This document shows, one piece after another, positions 23,466 through 37,623 of a stretch of DNA of 64,000 bases. Positions within the stretch are counted from its first letter, which is position 1. Each line of letters starts with the position of its first letter. Origin of the DNA: Erpobdella octoculata (lineage: Eukaryota > Annelida > Clitellata > Hirudinida > Erpobdellidae); assembly GCA_963978895.1 (NCBI GenBank), contig OZ022238.1, positions 9,869,584-9,933,583 on the forward strand. Direction: 5' to 3'. The position numbers and the translations under genes are program-made. The notes beneath the pieces were generated by a model. It worked only from the letters and a program-made list of their open reading frames with translations, did no database searches and was not told where the DNA came from.

Positions 23466-24654
23466 TCAATTTATATATAATCTGATAATCACTTAAACAC
23501 CTCATCCTAGAAACGTGAAATTTGAGAATTATATTATTGTTATAGTGTAATATAACAGTAAAAAATGTTTTTCTGAAAATTTTGCTCCAGATTAGATAAA
23601 ACAGGAAAATAAACATTTTTCTAAAAAACGCATATCTCAAAAACCAACAATGAAAAGGTTTAGAAATTCGGTATCTAGATTTTTCATTTTTTAGAATTTA
23701 ATTTTTTTTTCAAGAGAACGTGAATGATTTTTATTGTATATAGTGAATAATAATTTGTAACTTGATTAATAAATTTGTTCGATACCAAGAAAACATGTTT
23801 TAACAATGAAAAAACACATAAGATTGTTTGTTACATTTTATTCAAAAACCTAATAAAATTTACAATTTTTGTGCTTTTTTCAAGTTGATAAATGACCCTA
23901 AAAAACTTATGTTTTAGTGTCAAGAAAATCAAATGATTTTAAATTAAAATTAAAATCACAATTACAATTTCATGTTAAATAGCGCTTAGTTTGATGAAAT
24001 TGTTGGTTGTGCAATGTTCATTTTGTTTTGAATGAATAAAGTAATGTAACACAATTTTTTAACAGCGTAATTCAATCAATGAATTTAAAAGCTAAAAACT
24101 GCAAATTACAAAAAATTAACCAAATTTTCTGCCAAAAATTTAATAAAATTTTTTATAATTTGTTCAAATATAGTGATACAAAAATTAAACATTAAACTGC
24201 TACTTTTATAGCAAGAACAGTTATTTCAAATGTTTAAATTGCGGAAAAATAAAAAATGTCATAGTTATGAAAAATTAATTACAAATACAATTTATAGCGT
24301 GAAAAATCGTTTGACATAATAAAGCTGTTTACACATATTTTAGCTATATTAGCCCAGCAAATTTAAAAGTTAAAAAATTAGATAAGCAATTAAAACTTTA
24401 TAAAAACGGCTAAACAGTAAACCGTATTTTGATGTGGTGCACAAATTTTTAAAATGGTGTCGACAACACTAAATTTGACATTATAAGATAACACGGATGT
24501 TCACAAAACTACTAAAAACAAAATCAGTGACATAATTGAAAAAATTCAAACATTGGACAAATAAATATAAAAAACGCAAAACTCTAACAAATAAATTTCA
24601 AAAACCTTTTGTTTAGATAGTTTAAACCACAAAACACTTTATCAATAAAAAGCA
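23466..24654. other. Helitron remnant and AT-rich downstream region
   Basis: 23480-23700 matches the start of the 45062-46500 Helitron (CATCCTAGAAACGTGAAATT). 23700-24650 is AT-rich and parallels 47790-48790 of unit B. No gene seen. Confidence 0.6.
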
Positions 24655-25079
24655 TCAATTACTAGCGATCATCATTGTGCATGATTTCATGGATTCATAG
24701 TAACCACCCATGCCATACCAGATCAGGCCTTGGTTGTTCGAAGCAGTGGATGAGCTGTAGTATACACCGTTTAAATTTGAACAGAGGCAGCAATTGTACC
24801 ACCATGCTCCTTGATATCCAACAGCGCAATTTTGTAAACACGGTGAAACAGAAATGTAGTTGTTGGCCTGGTCGTAGGTAGAGAACATTAGTCCATTTGC
24901 GCACATTGAGTCGCCTAAATTGATTAATGTTATTAAAAATTTCTACTTAACAACAATTTTATTATTATTTTTCATTCTTAAAAATGAAAAAGTCATCGAT
25001 ATCAGCTGAGTGCGAGTGAAACTTGTTTGTTATTAAATAAAAAATCGAGAATTTTTAAAAATAGCTTTTCACTGTTTTT

Positions 25080-25350
25080 ATACAAACTTTTATTTAGATT
25101 ACAATCTCTGTTTGGTTGTGTGTGTGTTTGTGTGTGTAGCTTTCTCTGTACACAAATTTTGGAAGGGAAATTTAACCAGCTTTTTAACTAGCTAGAAAAC
25201 TGAAACTTTTAGCATAGTTTTATATTGGATGACAATACACGATTCAATTAAAAAAAATTTAATTTGAACATCTTTCGTATTTCTAAATCGAGTGTATTTA
25301 AAATTAAATTTTGTGTTAAAAACTCGTTTTTTCCTTTACTCGTTTCATTA
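25080..25350 (-). repeat. Helitron-related dispersed block, reversed
   Basis: Reverse complement of the 700-970 block (AACGAGTTTTT...TTGTCATCCAATATAAA...ACACAC), in intron 5 of lectin copy A. Confidence 0.65.
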
Positions 25351-25790
25351 AATAAATATAACAGTGTGAATTTATTTAAAACAGCAAAAGTTGTTTGTCC
25401 ATTCTAGTAGTTGTTTTTGCAAATAGAACCGTTGAGATAATTGGGTAGAAATCTGTTTTTGCATCTAAATAGGCTGGCTTTTTTTATTTTTGCTTAGAAC
25501 ACGTTTGCTTGAAAAGTAGTAATTAATTTTTTAAATTATCAAAATGTTTTTGTTTTGTTAAAAAACAAATTATTGCAAAAATTTTCATTTGAGTAAAAAA
25601 ACTTCAATAACCTGCAGTTCCTGAATACCCAGAGTATGTAAACGAGTACTTTGAAGACGGAGAACCGATCTTGAAATTGAAATATTCAGAATATCCTTTC
25701 AATTCATTAAATCTTTCCACTTCAATTCTCAATGTATAGGTTTTGGTGTTAGTCAATCGGTAGATCATAAAATTGCCTGAATTTTTTTTT

Positions 25791-25955
25791 ACAACGCTTA
25801 CATTAACTTGCTTTGTTGTTTGTTTGTTTGTTTGTTTCATTGCATTCTTAAGGCACCGGCTCTCGTCCGATCGTCAAAATTTAAGCAACATCTAGCTCGG
25901 TTAGTACTTGGATACAACCATTATTACCGCTTGGTATTAATGGTTGTAAAAAGTT
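25791..25955 (+). repeat. 5S rRNA-derived SINE-like repeat (unit A)
   Basis: Head TACAACGCTTACATTAACTT, then CTCGTCCGATCGTCAAAATT and GGTTAGTACTTGGAT, matching the internal promoter region of 5S rRNA in order. Equivalent copy at 52735-52905. It directly abuts the acceptor of lectin exon 5. Confidence 0.65.
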
Positions 25956-26079
25956 CATTTTTTGCTTGCAGGTGTATATTCGGTGAGAATACATGAAAAT
26001 GATAAATTGAAGCAAATAATTAAATGCACTAATAGCAGACTAAAGAATTCTGCACATGCCGGAACCAAATCAGCATAAG

Positions 26080-26155
26080 ACGGGTTGGGCCGGGCTGGGA
26101 AAGGCCTTGAATTTTAAACGAGCCAGGCCGGGCCAAATTGCCAACGGACCTGGCC
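26080..26155. repeat. GGCCGGGC-type degenerate GC tract
   Basis: Repeated GGGCCGGGC/GGCCTG motifs in otherwise AT-rich DNA, shared in weaker form by 53000-53045. Similar to the 31204-31405 tract; probably transposon terminal sequence. Confidence 0.45.
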
Positions 26156-26559
26156 GCAAAAAATACATTATTTTATTACATTATTGTGATTTCACTTTTG
26201 ATTATAAGAAAATTAAAATTTTATAATATATACTTCAACTCTGTGTTTTAATATTTTTGTACATCTCATTTCCCTTTTTTCTCTATTTTTTTACTCTGTT
26301 TAGCTTTTCGTCTTTCTCATTTTTTACTTTCTAGTTTTTGTTTATTAACTTTGTTGGACCAGTTTACAACAAAAATCACTTAGTTTTTTTTGTCTCAACG
26401 GGTGCTGGTGACAGAATGATAAATGATTATAAATGTCATATCAAGATTGTGTTCAGTACACATACAATAAAGATTCGTTAATCACAATGCAACTTTAGTG
26501 ATCTAAAACATTATCAATTGCCTATAAATGTTGTTGAAATTTCTTTTGTGCGGGATAGG

Positions 26560-27950
26560 AATCTGTTCTTGGTGGTGTTCAATGATTTAAAAGATGAGTT
26601 GATGCTGTTCTTCATCTTTTGTTAATGCTAAGTTCAAATCTGTTGCTAACTTGACAGGATGCTCAGCACAGTCATTTACAACAAGAACTGCTGCAGCAAT
26701 ATTTTTGTTTTGATGATAGTCATCCTGCCTGTCCCATGTATTTGGATCTGAAGACAGAAAACTACGATCAGGTTTGAGAGCAGTGGACAGTTGCATTGTT
26801 CGCTGAGTAACAAAATCTGACAACATTTTATCTTGAATTGTTTGATTGTTTATTTATGTTCTTTTCAGATCTATCTTCTTTTGTGGCTTTTTCAAAACAG
26901 CAACTAATAGTGTTTTCTCTTCAGCATACACCTTTTCCAATAAAATTGATAATTCTGACAAATCTTTGCTTAAATATCAAAGATGACCATTCAATTTATT
27001 AAACACCACTTCTGAATACTGGCTATCAACACAGTGGAATATTTCAATTTTTTCAGCAGCCACAGATCGTTGTAGAGGAGCATTACAGGTGCTGTGAGCA
27101 GTGAACCAATCTTTGATATACATGGTGGTGGTCAAAAGGCATATTCTTCTGATGGCCTAAATTTTTTTCATGTTTATTTTGAACTGCTTTTTGAAAAAGT
27201 ATCCACAAGCAGTAAATGTTTTTTGGTAACCAATTTGCGCAGTGATATGCTCCTGGTGGACTGAAAGTGACAGTTTCATCAATATAGCCAGCACTGCCAA
27301 GAGCTATGAGACTAAGCTTGATGGATTCAAAGTAATCCTATCGTTGCTGATTACTCCGACTCAGTTGGTTATGCCAAATTGCAATTACATCCTCGTGATT
27401 ATTCTTGAGCCACATTTCTTTATTTTCTGTAAAAGAAAAACATTTGGTGTTTTTGTGATTGTGGCAAAGTTGCTTTGGTCAATGACAGCCCAGTTATCTT
27501 GAAATGCTTTAAAAAATTAGAGCTTTTGACTTAGAAAAAACCAAAAATAAGTCAAAGATTGCTGTTGCAATTATTTATAACACACAATGTCTGCAGGCCA
27601 AAAACAGTAGTCGTTTATCAAAAGCCTTCTGAATTACCGTGATTGCACCATTTTGAACTCTTGTGTTTGAACTTGTAGTGTCAAAACACAATCCAGCTAG
27701 CTATTCAGGTACTCTTTCCTATTTACTGATAACATTAAAAACCTTTTCTCTCATCAAAACACCAATACCAGAGTCAGATAGTTTTGGAATGACAAGAAAC
27801 TTTTCAATGTTCTTACCAGACACAACAACTGACATACGGTCAACATTACTGCCTTTATTATCTGGAAGTAGTTTACTATCAAAGAGAACATTGTAAAGTA
27901 ATAAAAAAGCCAAGTTAAGTCAAAAATGCTCTGAACACTTTCATCAGCAA
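26560..27950 (-). pseudogene. Degenerate DDE-type transposase-like element
   Basis: Minus-strand pieces include FDTTSSNT (about 27668-27690), SNVDRMSVVVSGKNIEKF (27719-27913) and VLVVNDCAEHPVKLATDL...LTKDEEQHQ (26587-26826). The order fits a decayed animal transposase with an Asp-Thr-Thr core, N- to C-terminus. Many stops; superfamily uncertain. Unit A only. Confidence 0.5.
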
Positions 27951-28120
27951 AAATGGCTAATAATAACCCGAAAATATGTATGAATCAGGAAATTGGACCT
28001 CATTGAGTGGTCACTTGTTCTTGAGATCAAAACCTATGATTTTTACAGTTAAATTGTGTTTGTAAATGGCACATTTTAAGACCCTATGCCTAACGTTTAC
28101 TAAAAAAAAATTTTTCTGTA

Positions 28121-28235
<115 letters not shown>

Positions 28236-29171
28236 GATGGACCGAGCAGCAAATTTGGCGCCGATGCCGAGCACCGAGTTTTTGGGATCATTTTCACCGA
28301 GTCCGAGTTTAAGTGTATATAAAATAATATATAGGGGAGACTACTGCTGAATGGACCGCGTATTGAATAAACCTTTGGCTTTAAAATTTCAATTTTCATC
28401 TTATTACACCTAAATTTTAAGTATAGCTTGCTTTTAGACAGACGTACATGCTTCTACCACCACTTGTTGAATCATGTGAATGTAGCATTCCAAGTCGTGT
28501 AAGTCTGCAAGAAGAGCTGCTAGTTTCATACTGGTGCCATTGTGTCTAACTTAAACGCCTTTCTTTGCCCCATTGATATTCCAATCTGAAATAATGGATT
28601 TTAGATGATTTGAAATCAATTATCCAGTGTTCTTCCTTCCAATGGCTAAAGTTGTAGAAGAACGGATATCCAGTGCCCAGTCAAACTGAGTAAAGGATCC
28701 AAATTGTTTGTGCATGTCTAAACATCGCTGGTGAACTTATGTAACTTGCATATCAACGCTAATCATCTCTCCAATTTTGTTAGTGATTAAAAGATGCCGC
28801 AGATGATTAACTAAAAACAATGTAACTTTCTACACAAAAAATCCAAGGTGTTTTGTTTTATGTTCTAACTTTGTGACATTTTTGCCTCCTTTTTGCGTTG
28901 TCGTTTCTTAATTTGCTTTTGCCCTCCTCCATATTTTTTGAATTGAACTGGATATTTCGTCCGCAGATGAGTTATCATTGACGTTGTACCGTATGTTCGT
29001 GCATTTTCCACCACGCGTTATTTTGTCATGAGCCATCAAGCAGTTTGCTTTCTTTTGTCGATGGCAACCACAATATAAAAGTCCCGAACTATACTAGATT
29101 TCTGAGATATTTTTAGTGTAAACTTTGATGTAAAGTTTGAAGTTATTAATAGGACAATTTTTCTATAATTC

Positions 29172-30037
<866 letters not shown>

Positions 30038-30166
30038 TATAAATGTAATATTCTGAATTGTAGATGGGAACTTTTTTAAACTCGGCATCGGCGACTCTTT
30101 TTTTGCCGAGTCCGAGGTTTTACCGAGTACCGCCAAATCGGCCGAGAGGAGTTTCGGTCTATCTCT

Positions 30167-30494
<328 letters not shown>

Positions 30495-31203
30495 TTAGTT
30501 CATTTTTTATATATACAAATTAGCTATACACCTAGCCAAAATTCTTTTTCTAAGTTTCCAAATCCATTTTCATAATCCACCCATCCTTTGTAGAAATTCA
30601 CTGATCCGTCTATTCGACGCTGAAATACCTGTGTTAAAAAAATAGTAAATAACAAAACGTAAATTGATTTTTTTATGCACCGAACAACAACCATATATTT
30701 AGTCCCACTTGATGACACCACACATTGCACGGATATATTTCACTCTCAAACGTCATCCAATACAAGCCACTGTCTTCTGGGTCATTACCAGGAATATCCT
30801 TACAATCTTCAATCTCTGTAAATTTTAAATGATAACATTTGGTTAATTTTAAAATATTTTGAAAAATTGCATGATTATATTTAAAAATAGCACGCTCCAT
30901 AAAATATTTCAATCACGCGAGTAGTTTTTAAACTACAATACATTAAAACCGTCATTCAGCGACCAAACTAACAGCATTAAAATCTGACAAGAAAAAAGCT
31001 ATTTGTTGTTAAAATAATTGTTTTTTTAAATTAATATAATTAAATTATAGACACAAAGTTACACAATAACTAAACCGAATTTTTTTTTATGTTCAATTGA
31101 AAAAAAAATTAATAAACTTTATGCGTTGTTGAACCTTTACAAATTGTCCTTTAACCTTTAAAAATAGACAAGTTAAATAGACAAAAACTAGACTCTAGAG
31201 CAC

Positions 31204-31405
31204 AGCACGAGCTTATATTTTGTGGCCAACTCGGCCCAGCCTGGCTCTGCCCGATCCGGCCCGCTCTATAGACCAAAATTTTAAGGTCAGCCACCTTCGG
31301 TCCGTTTTTGTAGGCCTAAAATCTCTATACGTGGCATTCCGGCCCGACTTGACTTCAGGCCTGGCCCGTTTAAAAACCCTAAAAATCACGCCCCGGCCGG
31401 GCGGT
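31204..31405. repeat. Degenerate GC-rich tract in AT-rich intron
   Basis: Repeated CGGCCC, GGCCTG, CCCGGCC motifs, duplicated at 54214-54405. The pattern resembles hAT terminal arrays seen in other animals, but ends were not found. 31406-32676 is AT-rich intron without features. Confidence 0.5.
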
Positions 31406-32676
31406 ACTTTAAGTAAAACTAAAAGAAAAACATTTTTGTACGTAAAAAATTGCAAATTATAATATAAGTTAAAATGTTTGCTTAAAATTTTAGAAAGGTA
31501 ACAGTTCAAAGGCCTCATAAAAAACCATTCAAATGAAGCAGTTCTTGCTTATAATGTCAATTGAGTTTAGGAAATGTGAGTTATGTTTCAAAATTTACAA
31601 TTTTTTACTTGCGTAGTAAACATATTTTTGAATTATACTGCAAGCTCTTCTAAAGAACACAAGAAAACCGTAAAAACTCTGTTTTTTAAATATCCTTTAT
31701 AATTTTGTAATTCAGCGATTAAAATATTTTTGCAAAATTTTTTCTGTAAGTCTATAAAATATGAAAACAATGACCACAGTTTTCTAAATACTCATTATGT
31801 GAAGTATGTAAGGATTGAAAATTCAAAAAACTCTTAAATCAATAGAAAATAAACACATTTTTTAATAAAAATTTCTAAATTTAAATATTTAAAAATTGAA
31901 TTTCGTTTTTTTTTAAATAAAAAATTTGTTTCTCTGCATACAATTTGTAATTTTAAAAACATTTTTAAAGTTTTAATGAATTTGAAAATAAAAGCTATTT
32001 TTGTATCAATAAAGTTTTAATGAATTTGAAAATAAAAGCTATTTATGTATCAATATGAAATAAACAAATACTTTATAAAAAAAATTGTGAACTTTAAAAT
32101 TCAAAAAACCAAAAATTAATTATTTGTTTTTTTAAATAAAATGTTAAATTTTCAAAACGTTTTTTTACTGTTTTATTGATTTTATTTCATTACTCACCCA
32201 AAGTTTGCTCAATCAATTTTTAAAAATCTTTTATAATTTTTTAATTCCGCAACTAAAATTGTTTTACACAATACTTTTTAATGATTGTAAATCTATAAAT
32301 TATGAAAACAATAACCACAGTCTTCTAAATACTTAATATGTAAAATTTATAAGGATTGAAAAGTTAAGAAACTTTGGAATAAATATAGTATAATGAAATA
32401 AATAAACGTTTTATTAAAAATTTTCATATTCAAAAATTGAATGTCGCTTTTTTAAAATAAACTAAAAATGTGTTTCTCTACATAAAATTTGTAAATTTTA
32501 GAAGTTTTTTAAAGTTTTAATTGATTTTGTTCTATAATTAATTTAAATATTGTCTAATCAATCTGAAAACTTAACTGAATGAAAATTTCGCAGCAATAAA
32601 TAAACTCACCAAATTTCAACTCGGTTGTGAAGATTAAAAATATAAGCTATTATCGAATCAATATGGATTAAACAAA

Positions 32677-32811
<135 letters not shown>

Positions 32812-32814
32812 TAT

Positions 32815-33118
32815 AAAGTATAAAAAATATTTTGTATAAAAACAACGCTCGTATACTAATGTACTAAAATGTTTGAAAAAATATTAAAGTGTATATATTA
32901 AAATTTTTATTATAACTAAACGTTTCGTTTGGAAGATTATAGCGTTGGGCGATAGTAGGTTATAGGTATTATAAAGATATAGCCAACGCATTAATCTTCC
33001 AAACGAATCGTTTGTTCTAATAAAAGTTGTAATATATACACTTTAATACTATTTTTAACATTTTAGTACGTTAGTATACGAGCGTTGTTTTTATAAAAAT
33101 ATTTTTATGCTTTATATT
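32815..33118. mobile_element. Foldback element with about 130-bp arms
   Basis: The left arm (AACAACGCTCGTATACTAAT ... CGTTTCGTTTGGAAGATTA) is mirrored by the right arm (TAATCTTCCAAACGAATCGT ... ATTAGTATACGAGC-type end), with a loop of about 45 bases. No coding. The CGTTTGGAAG motif links it to the 30319-30494 family. Confidence 0.8.
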
Positions 33119-33458
33119 ATTTTCTGTTTTAAATCTAAATAATATTTTTATTTTTCTTTAATTTTTACTGTTTAAATTTTAATTAATCTGAAAACGGATT
33201 AATGTATTTAACATTTTTTGAACTAAATTTTTTGTTTTTAATGCGATACACCCTACTACTTCGGTGATTTGTTTATTTTCAACTTGTGATGACATACGCT
33301 CAAAATTTGGAAAACACGATTTGTTTATTTTCAACTTGTTTATATTGTGTGATGACGATATTGGCCGTTACAGTTTGGTCTCTTCGTATACTTTATACTT
33401 ATAAATCTAAATATTATTTTTATTTTTTGTTATTGTTCAATTTTAAATATTACAATTT

Positions 33459-33547
33459 TTTAGTGGATGTGCTTATTCGCAATTGGCGATTATTTGCACT
33501 CGGCGATGAAACAAACAACGTTGCAAGTTAATAATATAAGCGTTGTA
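33459..33547. repeat. Half copy of the 5S-linked palindrome family
   Basis: Ends AACAAACAACGTTGCAAGTT...ATATAAGCGTTGTAA, the same terminus as 48214-48466, without the other arm. Confidence 0.5.
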
Positions 33548-33564
33548 AAATGACTTTATGACTG

Positions 33565-33568
33565 TATG

Positions 33569-33602
<34 letters not shown>

Positions 33603-33713
33603 TGTATGTATGTATGTATGTATGTATGTATGTGTGTGTGTGTGTTTGTGTGGGTGCGTATGTATGTATGTATGTATGTATGTATGTATGTATGTATGTA
33701 TGTATGTGTGTGC
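33565..33713. repeat. (TATG)n microsatellite, probable LINE tail
   Basis: TATG repeats with a GT interruption, at the 3' side of the minus-strand LINE that follows. It could be the element's own (CATA)n tail. Confidence 0.85.
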
Positions 33714-35227
33714 ACTCCTGAAGAGCTTTTCTGTGGAGGTCATCAGAAGAAAATCCCCCCTCGAGCAAACGTTTCGGCTCTTTAATTTCTTGACGTTCTA
33801 AGGGGGGCGAGCCACGTTCGACGGACGAACGTCCTCCGGCAGAAAATGTCTTTGTTCTTTTCCGACATCGAATTTCTATCATTCCTTGCATCGTGGCAGA
33901 TATTTATCATGCAAATAAACTCGCGACGTTAAAGAAATTCAGACTATTCAAGTGAGAAAACCTTCGACGACATAACGGCTTCGCTTTTGTAGCGGTACTT
34001 AATATCGCCACGTAAACAAAGACGAAGCAATTCTATTCTTGCGGAGCGGAGAGAGCGGCTTCTAAATTTGGAAAATCTTCTTTTTTCTCTCTTTGAGACC
34101 AAATCCAGAATGAAGCCGATTCTGCTGCTTCAGAAATCTGTTTAATTGCACGGGTCCGCTCTTTGTAGACATTCCCAGGGCCCGCAGCAACTTTAGCAAA
34201 GATTTACCAACCAAACCGCGTGCTCCGGCTTCAACAGCAAAAAGCTCAGCTCTTGAGCCATTTGCTTTCAAATCCAACACCAATTCTCTGTATTTTCCTA
34301 ATTTCATGATGTTACTGGCCTCCATGTTGCTTTCCAAGGCACTGTCAACTCGATGAGAAGAAATATCTTGGCCAGACTCGAAAAAACAACTATGTCTGGC
34401 CTTTTTCCACTTTCTTTTATTGAAACTGGGAAGCACTTTTCCGTTTTCAGATCGGCAGAGACCCTCCAGTCGTTCGCCGCATGGAAAACATTCTCTCCTT
34501 CCGTGAGGGTTCTCTTTGGGCGATTTAGCTGCGGCAATCCCTCTCTCAAAAAATAAATCCTCCTCCTAGGTTTCACCTCCATTGAGTTGGCTTTTCGGCA
34601 GGCCTCTTTTACAAATCCCAGCAGCTTTTGGAGAACAAGGTTGTGGCGCCACGTGTATCTACCATGAGAAAGGGAATAGGAGCAGGAGGAAAGAATATGA
34701 ATCAATGACTGCGACTGACCGCAGAGCTGACACTTATAGTTCTCAATTAATTTCCATTTTTTTAAATTGCTGGCTGTTGGCAGCTGATCATACATCGATC
34801 TAATGAGGAACGATAGCCGCACTGGAGCATAGCGCCATATATCTTCCCATGACAGAGACCGCTGAACTGTCTCCTCCCATCTGGTCCAGTCGCCTTGCTG
34901 TGACAATTGTGCGCTCTTCACAACTCTCTCGCTTTCTATCGCTTGCTTTCTGTCCTGAACAATCAAGTCTGATCTTTCCTGAGCGTTTGCCTTGGACCAC
35001 TAGAGATGGTGGTTCCATCCAACACCATGCCGCCCCAACTGAACTGCTCCGGTCATTTCAGTCCACTGGAGAGAAACCGTGGCATTCTCTATTTCAACTC
35101 TAGCATTCCATTTGGTTCCTGAGATTAGAGTTGGTTTTACCTCAGCGACACTCTGATCCGTTGAATTATCGAGCATCATCTGAGTTCTCAGTTTGCTGAT
35201 CTTGAAATCTTCAACAAAAGACCGCAA
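33714..35227 (-). pseudogene. Non-LTR retrotransposon C-terminus with RLE endonuclease (R2/NeSL-like)
   Basis: 34304-34966 contains a CX2CX7HX4C knuckle (CQLCGQSQSLIHILSSC) and PDIVVFSS...IFLLIELTVPW. A frame-shifted continuation, 34062-34436, reads MEASNIMKLGKYRELV and AVEAGARGLVGKSL. Known: a CCHC knuckle followed by a PD...E/D-L-T restriction-like endonuclease marks RLE-type LINEs. Frames break near 34330 and upstream of 34966, so it is dead. 5'-truncated, with (TATG)n on both sides. Unit A intron 2 only. Confidence 0.75.
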
Positions 35228-35252
35228 TGGAAGTCTCAGCTTGGCTGTTTTG

Positions 35253-35323
35253 CCGTATGTATGTATGTATGTATGTATGTATGTATGTATGTATGTATGT
35301 ATGTATGTATGTATGTATGTATG

Positions 35324-35362
<39 letters not shown>

Positions 35363-35620
35363 ATGTATGTATGTATGTATGTATGTATGTATGTATGTAT
35401 GTATGTATGTATGTATGTATGTATGTATGTATGTATGTATGTATGTATGTATGTATGTATGTATGTATGTATGTATGTATGTATGTATGTATGTATGTAT
35501 GTATGTATGTATGTATGTATGTATGTATGTATGTATGTATGTATGTATGTATGTATGTATGTATGTATGTGTGTATGTATGTATGTATGTATGTGTGTAT
35601 GTATGTATGTATGTATGTAC
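35253..35620. repeat. Long (TATG)n microsatellite
   Basis: About 370 bp of TATG with short TGTG interruptions. It reads as MYVC in all frames and is not a gene. Confidence 0.97.
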
Positions 35621-35621
35621 G

Positions 35622-35830
35622 GAAGAACGAACGGGAACAGAAAATCAACCGGGAGCGGAAGAGCGAGTGAAAAGAGAGAGGAAGCGTGAGAGCGACCGGG
35701 AACGAAAGAGCAAGCGAGAACGGAAGAGTTACAGGAAACGGGAGAGCAAGCGGAGAAGGAAACGGGAGCGAATGAGAAAAACAATAGAAAAACTTATAAA
35801 ATTTTGGGCAACGCCGGGTACCTTGATAGT
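35622..35830 (+). repeat. Helitron 3'-end fragment
   Basis: A GGGAGCGGAAGAGCGA-type purine array ends TTTTGGGCAACGCCGGGTAC...GATAG|T, a degraded Helitron terminus. Confidence 0.6.
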
Positions 35831-37005
35831 TTTATTATAAATTTTAAAATTTAAATTTAAATAACTTTTTTTTTTAATAAACCAAAAACTGGTGGTAATT
35901 TTTAAATCCTTTTTAAAGGTTTTATTGATTTATTCTATAATTCACTGATGTATACACATACATATATCTATTTAAAAACTAAAAAAAAAATCCGCAGCGA
36001 GAAATAAACCTAAAAATTTTCAACTTGATTGTATAACGGGAAGTAGGTTTTTTTAGTGGTAAAGGATCCCAACGTTTGGCTCAAGCAAGCAAACACGGTT
36101 AAGTTAATATAAGAGATTTAATAAAAACCTTACTTCCAAAATAACAGGTAGAACTCGTTTTGGGAACAACCTTTGAAAAGCATTGTCGTTTTAATTTTCA
36201 AGTTACAAATAAACTTTTTAATTGTTATTTAAACAAGCTTTTGAAAAAAAAATTATTTAAAGAACTGATTTTTATAATGAAAATAATTATTTTCTTACTT
36301 GGTAATAATTTCCTAACAAATTGTCATTATTTGAAATCAAGTATTTCAATGGACAGTAGTTATTGAACAACTGACACAATCCAGTTGATGATTGATAATT
36401 GAATCCCAGACAAATTTGAATATCTCCGATAACTGAAAACAAATTATGGAATTGGTTTGTTGTAAAATAAAAATTCTTGTATTCGACAAAGTTTCCATTG
36501 ATAGTATATAAAGAAGATGGAAGCTGGTTGTCGAAAGTTATATTCTGTCCAGTACTAATCGAGGCGCATTTTATCGCACAAGCAGGTTTTGATGACACGA
36601 TTGAGACATTTGTAGGCGGCATAGTACAACTCAACCTTTTAGAACTATTACCAAGCAGAGAACATTTCTTAAAATATCTTGTTTTTTCACTGCTAGTTTC
36701 AATCAAACTTGTTGTTAACTGGATTAAAATTAAAAGATAAAACGCTGACACCATTTTGCAAGTCAAATAAAAAATAAATTCAAAATTTTAAGCGTAGTTT
36801 TTTTTAGATTTCCAAAGATTAAATATGCTAAGTTGTATTTTATCAAATTAATAAACATCCGGATAACTGCGTAGTTGTAAAATATATTGGCTTTTGAATC
36901 ACTTTTTTGAAACAATGAAACACTAGCAAGAGTTTTTCACCTATTAGCTTTTTAACACGGAATGAATACAACTAGCACATTCTAAGAATTATTATGTTGT
37001 GACGA

Positions 37006-37041
37006 GACACTTCAGGTAGTCAGGTGCGACTAAGCATCGAC
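37006..37041 (+). repeat. 35-bp fragment of solo-LTR-like element
   Basis: TTGTGACGAGACACTTCAGG matches the start of 23106-23276. It lies upstream of lectin copy A and is absent at the same place in unit B (about 58578). Confidence 0.6.
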
Positions 37042-37309
37042 CAAACAATGATTGATGATGTCTCTTAGAAACCCCAAACAATTGCATTTTTTACGTTTAA
37101 AAAATAGAATATTGTTAAAACAATTTTTAAATTTACTATTTTGAATCATTGGTAGATCCAGAGGATCCTACTTTGGGGTAAAATTAAATATTAAGTTATT
37201 AATAACTAACACTAAAGCAAACAATTTTAAATTTTAAACTTTTATTCAACAACCTCAAGAAAAGTTTTTTAAAGTGTCATTTAAATGCGGTTGGTTAATT
37301 GAATCAGAA

Positions 37310-37445
37310 ATCAATGATATTTACAAGACAAACGTCATTTTTTTAGATAGCTTTTTGCCAAATGTTGTTATAATATTTTCAATATCAATATCAACATCAC
37401 GATGGATATGCATCAGTGCCAAGCCTGTTAGTATTTCCTCGTTCA
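37310..37445 (-). pseudogene. hAT transposase C-terminal fragment
   Basis: The minus frame reads [20 protein letters not shown] then a stop after KKMTFVL. The ALMHIHR block is the hAT C-terminus. It is cut off upstream by a TA tract. Confidence 0.65.
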
Positions 37446-37462
37446 TACAAGAACGCATCCAC

Positions 37463-37465
<3 letters not shown>

Positions 37466-37549
<84 letters not shown>

Positions 37550-37550
37550 C

Positions 37551-37620
<70 letters not shown>
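37466..37620. repeat. (TA)n microsatellite with TACA interruptions
   Basis: About 155 bp. Confidence 0.95.

Positions 37621-37623
<3 letters not shown>

Noticed and set aside
35253..35620. Tandem array considered as a CRISPR-like repeat
   Set aside because: The unit is 4 bp with no unique spacers; it is a microsatellite in a eukaryotic genome.
33558..35840. Long open frames of MYVC or HTYI repeats
   Set aside because: All reading frames of (TATG)n arrays stay open. No protein is implied.
36477..36740. Plus-strand frame at lectin exon 1 (also 58060-58323)
   Set aside because: It is antisense to the PAN-domain exon, and it is conserved between units only because the exon is.
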